In this document: piece by piece, positions 20,215 to 29,762 of the stretch
Layout: the number at the start of each line of letters is the position of its first letter
How positions within the stretch are numbered: the first letter of the stretch is position 1
Origin: Krasilnikovozyma curviuscula
Taxonomy: Eukaryota > Basidiomycota > Tremellomycetes > Cystofilobasidiales > Mrakiaceae
Assembly (NCBI GenBank): GCA_014825775.1
Contig: MVAQ01000241.1
Span: 1-31,248, forward strand
Direction: 5' to 3'
Length of the DNA: 31,248 nt
The notes under the pieces: generated by a model
What the model was told of the DNA's origin: nothing
Database searches by the model: none
Seen by the model: only the letters and a program-made list of their open reading frames with translations
Translations under genes and position numbers: made by a program

Positions 20215-22614
20215 ATGTCTGATATCTATCCAATTGCGATTCTAATTGGTAAGTTCAGTTTCGTCCATCCAGGTTCGGGGCGTGTGGTGGTGTGATGGGG
20301 TTCAGTATAACCCGGGGATGTTGCTAACGCTCCCACTTTTCTGCTTCTCATGAATATCAGACGAACTGAAGTCAGATGATGTTACTCTCAGGCTGAATGC
20401 TGTCCGTCGTCTGTCAACGATAGCTCTAGCTTTGGGGCCTCAAAGGACTCGAGATGAGTTGGTACCATTTTTACAGGATCAGTTGGATGATGAAGACGAA
20501 ATCTTGCTGGCATTGGCAGAGGAACTTGGGTCGTTCGGAGAGTACGTTGGTGGAAGAGATTATGCTCACCTGGTGCTGGGACCATTGGAAAATTTGGCTG
20601 CAGTGGAAGAGACGCTGGTGCGAGAAAAGGTGAGCCAGGCTTCTACACGGATCCCTGTCCTGGTCTTGAGTGACATAACCTTCTGTACTGGGAAGGGTAC
20701 TAACTGCCTGAGAGGAGCTTCTTGACAGTTACTGACTCTCAATTGCCGTATTCCGCGTATCTATAGGCTGCCGACTCCTTAACTCAAATCGGTGTCCAGT
20801 TGTCGCCGTCTCAGCTCAGCGAATACTACCTCCCTCTTCTCAAACGACTCTCCTCCGGTGACTGGTTCACATCAAGGACTTCAGCAACAGCGCTCTATGC
20901 TCCAGTGTACATGGCTGCTCCAGACGCAGCGAAGGACGAGATGAGGTCGATGTACAGTGCTCTTTGTTCAGACGACACGCCTATGGTTCGAAGAGCGGCT
21001 GCGAAACATCTTGGAGTGAGTTCACAGTCACATACGAAGAACCCTTGGTTGGTTCTGCAACAGTTGTTGACCCGAACCGGTCTATTTTACCTCGCTCGTA
21101 GGCTTTCGCTAAGAACTTTCAAAACTCCCATGCACTACTCCTCTCCGACATTATCCCAATGTACCGAAAGGTAGCAGCTGATGATCAAGATTCAGTAAGG
21201 CTTCTCACAGTTACCGACATGATCGCTATCGCGCAACAACTCCACCCAGACGAAGTCAAAGAATACTTGCTACCAACCCTCAGACAGAGTGTGAGCGATA
21301 AGAGTTGGAGAGTCAGGTACATGGTTGCAAATGAGTTTGTTGCAGTAAGTCGAGTTCCTAACTTGTTCTTTGAGGTCACGACTGACGCGGCGTGGATTCG
21401 ACTTCTGTAACGTAACAGCTCGCTCAATCCGTAGGAAACGACATAGTCCGCGATGAGCTCGTCCAGGCGTATGTGAATCTTCTCAAAGATAACGAGGCCG
21501 AAGTTCGAACAGCAGGAGCTGGTCAAATTCCTGGATTCGCGAAGCTCATCGATAGAGACGTCGTTCTCGCCCGCTTGCTTCCTTGCGTCCGTGACTTGGC
21601 GACAGACGCCTCACAGCACGTCAGAGCTGCTCTTGGTGCTCAGATCAGTGGTTTAGCTCCCCTGCTAGGAAAAGAAGCAACGATAGAACACCTCCTACCG
21701 CTGTTCTTGCAGCTGTTGAAGGATGAATTCTCTGAAGTCAGGTTGCAGCTCATCAGCAAGTTGGAAATGGTCAACTCGGGTAAGTCTAGTCTTCTCGCAA
21801 ATTCTATGTTTTGACGAGAAATGACTGATAGTCCAATTTTCCGCTCTCATCTAGTCATCGGTATCGAGCTTCTCTCACAGTCTCTCCTCCCAGCCATCGT
21901 AGAACTTGCCGAAGACAAGCAATGGCGTGTCCGTCAAGCCATCATCGAATATATTCCACTTTTAGCAACCCAACTCGGTGTTGAGTTCTTCGATGAACAG
22001 CTCGGCAGACTGTGCATGTCCTGGTTGGGTGATAACGTGTTCAGCATCAGAGAGGCGGCAACCGTCAACTTGAAGAAACTGACAGATGTTTTTGGTATCG
22101 AATGGGCTTCAAAGACTATAATCCCTCAAGTTTTGGCCATGGGCGACCATCCTAACTATTTGTACAGAATGACCACAATCTTCGCCATCACAGTGAGTGC
22201 ATCGCTCTCTTCTATCTATATGTAGCTCTGCTTGTTGACTTTCTTTCATTTCTCTATTCTAAGACTATGACCCCTTCACTTAACGTCCAAGTCATCCGTG
22301 ACTCGGTGCTCGACACTGCCCTCTCCCTAGTCAACGACCCTATTCCAAACATCCGATTCAACGTCGCTAAGTCCCTCGAAGTGCTCGCTGTCACACTCGG
22401 CTCTACACCAGAGGGACAGGAGATTGCGCAGAGGAAGATTGTGCCAGCGTTGGAGAAATTGCATAGTGATTCAGATCCTGACGTCAGATGTAAGTCGCTA
22501 TCACGTCGCTTGCTTGTTCAAGCAGAACTAACTTGCTTTAATTGCTATAATTCAGACTTCGCTTCAAAGGCATTAGAAAAGACTACTGGTGTTGGAGAGC
22601 CGATGTCCATGTAA
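20215..22614 (+). CDS. TPD3: Protein phosphatase 2A scaffold subunit A (PR65)
   Basis: Eight exons 20215-20248, 20361-20629, 20767-21015, 21102-21344, 21419-21779, 21855-22192, 22264-22489, 22556-22614; 592 residues, the standard PR65 length, with all phases closing. The protein is a run of HEAT repeats: the N-terminal [20 protein letters not shown], then [48 protein letters not shown], and [20 protein letters not shown]. It is the scaffold that joins the PP2A catalytic C subunit to regulatory B subunits. The first coding exon is only 34 nt and ends in phase 1. The start at 20215 is supported by the conserved N-terminus immediately after it. Confidence 0.97.
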
Positions 22615-23264
22615 TGAATGCAAGCAGCTGAAGAATTAACAATAAAATACCGAAGCATCAAACACACCTACTTATGAAGGGACTCTCTTGTAGTATTTCT
22701 CTCTTCCCTTTTCAATTCATTTGCCCTCATGGTCCCAGTTTTATATAACGTGTAGCATCTCACAACACTTTTGCTGATTCTATAATTTTCGTCTGGTGTC
22801 TTTCACCATCTTATTTAAGATCTTCGCTCCAAAGTTCAAACAGCCGCCATGGCATACGACATTGACAAGAAAGTTTCCTTCGAGCTGGCTGACTTGAGGG
22901 TGAAAGGAAAGTAGGCGCAGTCAAATGTGGGGAGTGTGCTCGTTTTCGACAAAAACGCGATTCCTACACCTGACGTAACTTTACCGTCAAGAGAACTCAA
23001 GCTTTCATTCCCCCAGACTCCTCAGGAGTTCCTTGCCTTTTGAGTCTGATCATCTAAACCTCAAAGATTGCAACCAGTCTGTACTCTCTCAAATGAAACG
23101 ACTCAGCCCTGAATGTGACACTATTTCGCTCTTGCGCGCTCAACGCTGCAGTTTGGGTCAAGTTGAAAAAGAAGTCCATGAAGTTGCTATCAACCGTAAG
23201 AAAACCTTCCCACCGACCAGACACCCACAAGCCCACCTCCAAACCAAACCACAAAAAGAGATGT
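22615..23264. other. Convergent intergenic region, TPD3 / RPL15
   Basis: 650 nt between convergent 3' ends. At 22849 an ATG in a strong context (CAGCCGCCATGGC) opens 21 codons (MAYDIDKKVSFELADLRVKGK), then TAG at 22912. The same frame stays open to a TGA at 23041-23043. No protein family recognised. The frame at 23033-23440 (+) runs antisense into RPL15. Confidence 0.45.
22641..22646 (+). terminator. AATAAA poly(A) signal of TPD3
   Basis: A canonical AATAAA hexamer lies 27 nt after the TPD3 stop codon. Confidence 0.35.
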
Positions 23265-23636
23265 TTATCTGTATCTTGGGAGGGAAAGGGTGTTGTTGCG
23301 TCTGTAAGCGGCACGCCATGGACTGTTTGAATAATTGGCACAATGTAAGTAAAGATCTGCAGATTAAATGGAGGAAGGTAAACTTGCGAGTGGTTGAACT
23401 TGTGTCCCTTTCCGAGACCCCTGTTCTGCTTTCCAATTGAGGTGAGACCACGGGCTTCACGTCTCTTGTGGACTGGGTTGACGATCCAGTTGATTCTTGG
23501 GTCACGCTTGATGGCCTTGTGAGATGGGCTAGCGAAAAGAAAACGCGACCGAAAATGTTAGCAACCTTGAGTCACAAACCCACAGAAGCACCATCATTAC
23601 GAGTCAAAAAAAGGATAGACTCACTCAACGAGGATA

Positions 23637-23670
<34 letters not shown>

Positions 23671-24355
23671 TCCAGTAAGAGTTCAACACTCTCAAGTTTC
23701 CACATCTCTTTCCAACACGCTCCTCGGCCGTTGATCGGAGACCCCTCTGGAACTTGAGGTGGTTAACACCGTGTCTGACGGGCTTACCGTTGGTAGCACC
23801 TATTATCATACACCACACACCCAGAATGTTAGTTGAGTGGCGAAGGGAGAAAGTTTGAAGGAGGCGTACCCTTTGGCACAGGCTTCTTTCTGTTACCACG
23901 TCTGACACGAATACGGTAGATGAGGTAGCCCTGCTTGGCCTTGTAACCCAATCGGCGGGCCTTGTCTGGTCTAGATGGACGGGAAGCTCTGTGGATGACG
24001 GCGAGCTGTCTGTACTCCCAACATCTGCCGTCGTTTTAATTTTCCAAGAACAGCCAAGAAAGGAGAGATCGAGCAGGTTGATGTTTGAGAGTTAAAGAAA
24101 ATACGATTGAGGGTGGAAATTGAAGTTCAAGATATTTGAGGGAATGTCAGTCTGATGCCTGCCTGGGGTCCTCCTTCTCCTTCAAATCCTTGAAGAAACC
24201 AGTGTACTAACCTGACTCTCATCAAGAATCTCATGACATCGCTCTGCTTCTTCTTGTAGAGCTCAGCAACATACCTAGAATAAGGAACAAGCAGGTCAGT
24301 CGACATATCACTTTCCAGCTCCTCCCGCAGATTTGACTGACTTGTAGGCACCCAT
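23265..24355 (-). CDS. RPL15: 60S ribosomal protein eL15
   Basis: Six coding exons on the minus strand: 24342-24355, 24212-24274, 23870-24024, 23625-23799, 23388-23528, 23265-23322; 201 residues. Diagnostic blocks are [94 protein letters not shown] and a terminal [10 protein letters not shown]. It is a large-subunit structural protein near the peptidyl-transferase region. The first coding exon is 14 nt. The last intron (23323-23387, 65 nt) fits as GC-AG with donor gcaagt; this gives [12 protein letters not shown], while the nearby GT donor loses the conserved C-terminus. A leader intron and a uORF lie upstream. Confidence 0.95.
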
Positions 24356-24362
24356 CTTGAAG

Positions 24363-24434
24363 CTGATTTAGGAACACAACGGTACAAGATTAGCTAGACT
24401 GTAACAGCAACGTATACGGCGTTGGCACACTCAC
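24363..24434 (-). other. Probable 5'-leader intron of RPL15
   Basis: On the minus strand a GTGAGT donor follows GTCAAGAATT and an AAATCAG acceptor precedes CTTCAAGATGG, 7 nt before the start codon. The 72-nt length matches other introns in the window. Inferred from signals only. Confidence 0.55.
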
Positions 24435-24468
24435 AATTCTTGACGCTACAAAGAAACTTCTCCAATTC

Positions 24469-24513
24469 TCAGCGCCTCGCCTGCAATTGCTTCTGCGCGG
24501 CGGCGGCGAGCAT
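24469..24513 (-). promoter_or_regulatory. Upstream ORF in the RPL15 leader
   Basis: A 14-codon frame (MLAAAAQKQLQARR, stop TGA) lies just before the inferred leader intron. Its ATG context is CAACCATGC. It would be translated before RPL15 if the transcript begins upstream of 24513, which is not shown by sequence. Confidence 0.35.
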
Positions 24514-25455
24514 GGTTGCCACAGAACTCCTGAGCTCCAAAACTATACAGTTTTGATTTTGAAAAGGTAAGACCGCATTTTCAAGTGCTTTGCATCTGGA
24601 GAAGCTTAAAGATTCGTTCAGTATCAGTGTAGTGTTTCGAAGCGCAATATTTGATTTTCAAGCAAGCAAGCAAGTCACATTGATTGACCTTTAGGTAGTT
24701 AGCTGAAAATTCCCCTTTCAGGGCTCTCTTTCGAACGCCTTTACGAGCAAGTAACTTTAAAGAGAAATACTATATTTATATTTAGACTCTTTCAGTGCCT
24801 GCTAGAGGGTAGAAGTGACCTTGTCGACTTTATTTTACCTTTGTTCGCTGAGTCGCTTTGACTCTGTGAACAAGCTGTCAAAACGCCGAGTCCGATCATT
24901 CCCTTGGAATCATTGCATACTGATACCACTCTCGGCTATGTTTACATCGATGCTTATCATTTGACACGTGGCCCTCATTCCAATCACATCAGACGCAAAA
25001 GCTCAGCGCGCGCGGGGAGTGATTTCTGTGCCTCACGACTCCCCCAATCCATCGGGAAGTACAAGATACAACTTGTCTTGTGGGATCCATATGCAGCAGA
25101 GTGTTTTCTACTCTTTCAAGCAAGGCCCCCGCCCTCCATCGTCCTTTCCTCCGGGTCGCGGCAAAAAAAAAACAGCGAGGGGGTCGAAGCCAACCTCCAC
25201 CTCCATCTCGCCATGTCCAGCCGGGAAGAGTGCAACTCTCCACTCGAACGACAACCTTCTCTCTCGTTCTCTTGATACGATGATATGATACCTGCTAACT
25301 ACACTATCAGCCTCACCACCCTCTCGTCCTGAACCTCCTCGTGTTTGTTTACAATTTCTTTCACGACGCAGTTTGCCCCGCAAATATTCCCTCATTCCCT
25401 ACTCTTCTCAAGACCCAAAGGCTATTCCCCTTTCCCCTCCTCTTACCCTCCCTTG

Positions 25456-26207
25456 ATGCTCACCCAGGACGAGTGCCTCACCCAACTTAGGTATAAATGG
25501 GACAGGCTCTTCGCTGAAAATACCCGTCTGAAGGCATATCTCTCGATCGCTGACAAAAAGCTCGTACGTCGTCCGGCGATAAGGTTCTCTCCACCGGTTT
25601 TGCTCTTCTCTCACATCTTCTTTTCTTTTGTGCGAGAAGAGAAAAGCGAATATCGAGTTGACGGGTACCATCAAGTCCCACATCGCAACAATGGCGGCAA
25701 TCCACCAGCAGTACGAAATCAATAACACGCTTCGACACCAACGGCTATCTCAGATTGACTCTCTTCAACAACAGCTAGAGGCTTTCTGTGCGGATAAAAC
25801 GAAGTCGACTCAGGCTCTTGTGAGTTTCTATGTCATAGCTTGGGAGATAGGCGCAAGATCATCGTTAACCAGTGGGCGATGGCACTCAGATAGGACATGC
25901 TCAACGAGAAAGTGAGCTGCTACTAGAAATAGTACTGCTGAAAGAGGAATTAAAAACGGCCAGATATACAATCGTGAGTCTTTCAGTCCCCTGCGCTAGT
26001 GTTCTGTAGCTTGTGTGACATTTTCTCACCCTATCGGCGCAGAAGCAACTCGTCACCGATAGAGCAACAACCAACTCCTCGTTCTTTGAGATTCGGGGCA
26101 GTCTACTAGGTGAGGTTGTAAATGTTCATCCGGGGATGTTGGGGAGGATGGAGCGACTAGTGCGGAATGAAGAAAGTGATGCCACGACGAGTAAGAGCGA
26201 TGAGTAA
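25456..26207 (+). CDS. Unrecognised small coiled-coil protein
   Basis: Four exons 25456-25563, 25637-25819, 25890-25973, 26043-26207, all phase 0; 179 residues. I do not recognise the family. The whole protein except the last 40 residues looks helical with heptad-like spacing: MLTQDECLTQLRYKWDRLF, LRHQRLSQIDSLQQQLEAF, ESELLLEIVLLKEELKTARY. There is no signal peptide or membrane segment. The C-terminal part (SSFFEIRGSLLGEVVNVHPG) may be a short fold, then an acidic and Ser-rich tail ending in KSDE. Size and shape fit a subunit of a coiled-coil complex (kinetochore, spindle pole, vesicle tether), but this is a guess. The exon 2 acceptor may shift by 3 nt (GAG or AAG at 25636/25639). It converges on the glycosyltransferase-like gene. 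Confidence 0.7.
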
Positions 26208-26476
26208 CTGCTTTACGCAGAGGGGTTTGCGATGCTTTCCTTGTGTGCGAGCAGTGATTTAATTTTGTTCACGATGTTTTGTCTCGAGTTTATTCATAGT
26301 GAGCCTCGCAAAAGATAGAAAGAAGCCGCTCAAGGGGTAAATAACACAAAGCCGATCGTAATTGAAAACCTACGGATACAAACGCACAAAAGTACAACGC
26401 TCAAAAATCTAACAGAAGCCAAAACCAACACAAAAATACACTAAGAACGTTGCCAAGCCATCTAAAGCACATAACC

Positions 26477-28849
26477 TCACAGGAGATTCTTGAGATCATC
26501 CCAATTCTTTGGATCCGCATCGTCGCCCCATTGGGCCATCCACCAACCCCACCCACCCCACTTGGCGGCCTTTAGCCCCTTGACAGTGACATTCCATTCC
26601 TTCCATGCTTTCCTCCATTCATCCGGTTTCAACTCTCCTCCTCGCGGGGACGAGAGGAAGTCAAGCACCATAGCGATCCTTAGCCCGACCCTGCCTGCTA
26701 AACGGGACACGAGCACTCGTTTATCGAGAAATACAGCAAGCGCAGAGACTTTCAAGTCGTACTCTGCTGCACTGATAAGGTTAGGCGGTGAGGACAGGAG
26801 GAAGTCGGCGCTAGCTCGCTGAGCAGGTTTGGAGTACAGTAGGTACTGCAGCTGAGCCTCCAGGAGCACACGGAACCGGAGCTGCTGGGATGGAGCATAA
26901 TATTTGAGGGTTTCGATGAGTGGGACCGGGTTGAAGTTGATTGGATTAAAAGGAAAGTCCCATCCATCTTCCTCTGTCGGTGGTAAAGGCGAGAGATGAG
27001 GTGATGGTGGAAAGGCGTAGCCGTCGAGGAAGACCATGGAAGAGTTGTTAAAGTCCTGCTTGTAACTCTGGTGGGGCACTTCGAGAAACGTAGCTTCAAG
27101 CTTGTGGTAGAGCGATTCTGGACCCTCATGGTCTCGGAGAGCGAGTCCAATCCAGTCGCGTTCGTGTAAGTCGACGTCGTTAGGTAGGTCCCAATGAGAG
27201 AAAGGGTTAAAGATTCCGTCATTACCACCAGCAGTGATATCGAGGGATTCAAGGAACCGAACGATGCCTTCAATCCTCGACCCCGCGCGATGGGCCATTG
27301 TGCGAGAGTCCTCCTTCTCTTGCGTCGGACTGCCGCTGAACAACCTCAGGCACCACGCAAGCTGTACTGTCTCATCTTCCAGCTCTCCTTGATTTTTGGC
27401 CGTGATTGCTCGGTCGGGGGTCTCCCAGGAGAACGTCCTCTTGTCTAGGTCGGGTAGGAGAGACGCGCCTAAACGCCAGAGGAACGACAGCTTTGGTCGA
27501 CGTCCGTACCTGAACTTCAAGTCGAACCTCTCAGTAGCAGAGAACCGGAACGCAATCTGTTGTTCTGCTTCTGCCGCCGGCTTGAAGAAGTCAACCATCG
27601 CCTGACGTCGCTCCAAGTTGTCGGAGGTTGTTTTCGGAAGCTCGAGGGCGAACTCGGTGGTGTACTCGGCGTTGCTTTGGAGACGATGCATGGGGATTGT
27701 GATATAATTCTTGGGAACATCAAGGGAGAGCTCGTTTTGGATCAGGCCGAGAAGGAGGGAAGAAAGAGATGCGGGAGTGAAGATGACGTTGGAGTCCAAG
27801 GGGAGAATGTAGCGGGTGTCGTTCTCGTTCGTACCAAGCGCAAGGGCATGATTTCTTCCCCCATTATTGTTCATGACATACTGTCAAGCGAAGATCATCA
27901 GAATGCGGACCGAGCACAGAAGTAGAGTGTGTCAGCAACTCACAAGATTCCTTTCATACATCATCCAATCTGCTTCCTTCCACCCGACACGCTCTTCGTT
28001 GATGAACTCTCCGTTCAATCTCAGTTGCTCCCTCTCACCTTCAATTTCCAGCCTCGACGCAGCACTCTCATTCCACCCATTCCCAAACCCCCATCTCCCG
28101 CCGCCGTGCATCAAGCCCTCGTAGTTATTGAAGCCAATCTTCCGGAACTCATCCCATGAGAAATCAATCGAGTGGATGCGTGAGTCGGGTATAGCGTATT
28201 CGTAGAGAAGGGATCGGATATTCTCCGCTGGTGAAGGCGTGAGACGGTTCAAGATGAAGTGCCGTTCAATGGTCCAGCTCGGCATCGAATCGCGTGGGAT
28301 ATTAGGAAAGAGGAGAGGGTTGGTCGATATAGGTCCCCAGAGAGGTTTTTCATTTTGAAGTAGGAATTCTAGGTTGTTGTATGTCTGGTTGCCTTGATGG
28401 CGCGGCGGAAGGTCGTTCCCCAGAATAGTGTAGAATTGAATGACAGTTTTTTCTGGATTTAAGAAGGTATTTGAGAGAGGGGACTCTGGGGTGAAAAATA
28501 ACCTCAAAAGATCTTTGGGTTTGAATGGTGATAAATGGACGACGAGCAGCGACAACAACAACGGGAAAATGATGTTTGCTTTGCTCAGAGGGGAAGACGG
28601 CGGCCGAATGGGTATCTGACGGACTTCAATCTTAACTAGATCCTTCTCGGGAAGGACTTCTAGGATCGTCTCTGGGGGTTGTTCCTGCTCGTCGCCGCTG
28701 TCGTAGGTGCTCAAAGGAGGCGTGAGCGGTATCCAGGCAGCTGTCGTCGAGCTCGATGGATTTGTTTCTACTATGTCGGGAATCGCTTCTTCTTCTACAA
28801 GAGAAGAGACTGACAGACTTGGAGTCAATAGATATTTGCCTGAGCCCAT
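26477..28849 (-). CDS. Glycosyltransferase-like type II membrane protein, function unknown
   Basis: Two exons on the minus strand, 27944-28849 and 26477-27880, joined in phase 0 (ERNL-YVMNNNGGRN); 769 residues. A single hydrophobic segment (IIFPLLLSLLVVHL, about residues 91-105) follows a cytosolic-type acidic, proline-rich N-terminus, giving a type II topology as in Golgi enzymes. The luminal part has WTIERHFILNRLTPS, NNNGGRNHALALG, RYILPLDSNVIFTP and ERFDLKFRYGRRPKLSFLWRLG. The RYILPLDSN block resembles sugar-nucleotide-binding loops of GT-A-like enzymes; I make no substrate claim. An extra 5' exon at 29104-29216 joined to 28862 keeps frame and would give 811 residues with a second hydrophobic N-terminus. 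Confidence 0.75.
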
Positions 28850-29762
28850 CTTGAGATGACCCCTAGGAGAAAAACGCGAGAAACCGAGAAACAAGCACTG
28901 GCAGGTTAGTCACTCGCAGACGAAATCGCTTCAGACTTTGCCAGCAAGCACCACATACAGTAATTGTACCTGTTAGGATAGAGAAGAGCCTCAAGACGCT
29001 GTCAGATGGTGCTGTTTCGTGCACTAGAGCGAAATTTTCTGCTACAGGAAAATGTGAAACGGCGGCGTCATTCAGCCAATGGTGCACAATCCAAGAGAGG
29101 TACCCTGAGCGCAGGTCTTGAGCATAGAGGACGTACGATGAAGAGCCAGCTCCCGATATCCAGATTGAGGTCGAGATGCAGATTGCGACAGACAGAGCTC
29201 CTATCGAAGGCTTCAAAAGAGCTGGGCTTAGCAGAAGCCCCGTTACTCGTAAACGTGAGCGTATTTATAGATGTTCAGGCTGGCTGCACGGCTGGAAAGG
29301 GGGTTTGGGTTGGGTGCAACTAGTCGTGAGGGTAGGAAGGAAACGGTTGAACAAGAATTGATTCCATCGTTGCCCGCTGCATAGCTCTCTGCTTTCCTGC
29401 TGCGTAGTGGAAACCAGGGACACCGGCGCGGTGGCGCAAAATACAATTCAACTCGTACTCGCTAGTCTACCCGGGCACAGAACAATAATTCCAAATGCGT
29501 TGGTTTCAGTTATTATGATGCTTCATAAGGTTCTAGATATTCAAAGTGGCTTCTAGGAAACAGAGTGGAAAAGAGTTCGAGAGAGTGCGTGCCAAAACTG
29601 CGATACAACAAGGATCGCGAGCGAACAGCTAATGATGTGGGGCAGCAAAAACAAAGGGACTTGAGAAGTGCGGAAAATAAAATTGGAAAATCAATGCGAG
29701 TACACAGTATGCAGATTCTAGAGTGAATTGACATTTCCAACACCCCTTGAGTTTGACCCGAA
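28850..29762. other. Intergenic, glycosyltransferase-like gene upstream / lipid phosphatase downstream
   Basis: About 900 nt. The minus-strand frame 28863-29216 (117 codons, hydrophobic start) could be an alternative first exon of the glycosyltransferase-like gene or leader sequence. Nothing else was recognised. Confidence 0.45.

Larger units (their letters stand above)
24356..25455. other. Divergent intergenic region, RPL15 / coiled-coil gene
   Basis: About 1.1 kb. It contains the RPL15 leader, four CAAG units at 24659-24674, an AT-rich block ACTATATTTATATTTAGA near 24768-24785 that could serve as a TATA region, a run of ten A at 25163-25172, and a pyrimidine-rich stretch from about 25300 to the ATG at 25456. 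Overlapping open frames at 24904-25395 on both strands look like chance. Confidence 0.5.

Noticed and set aside
25108..25395. Overlapping frames on both strands in the promoter of the coiled-coil gene
   Set aside because: Low-complexity, pyrimidine-rich leader DNA gives long frames by composition; no domain or splice-supported structure.
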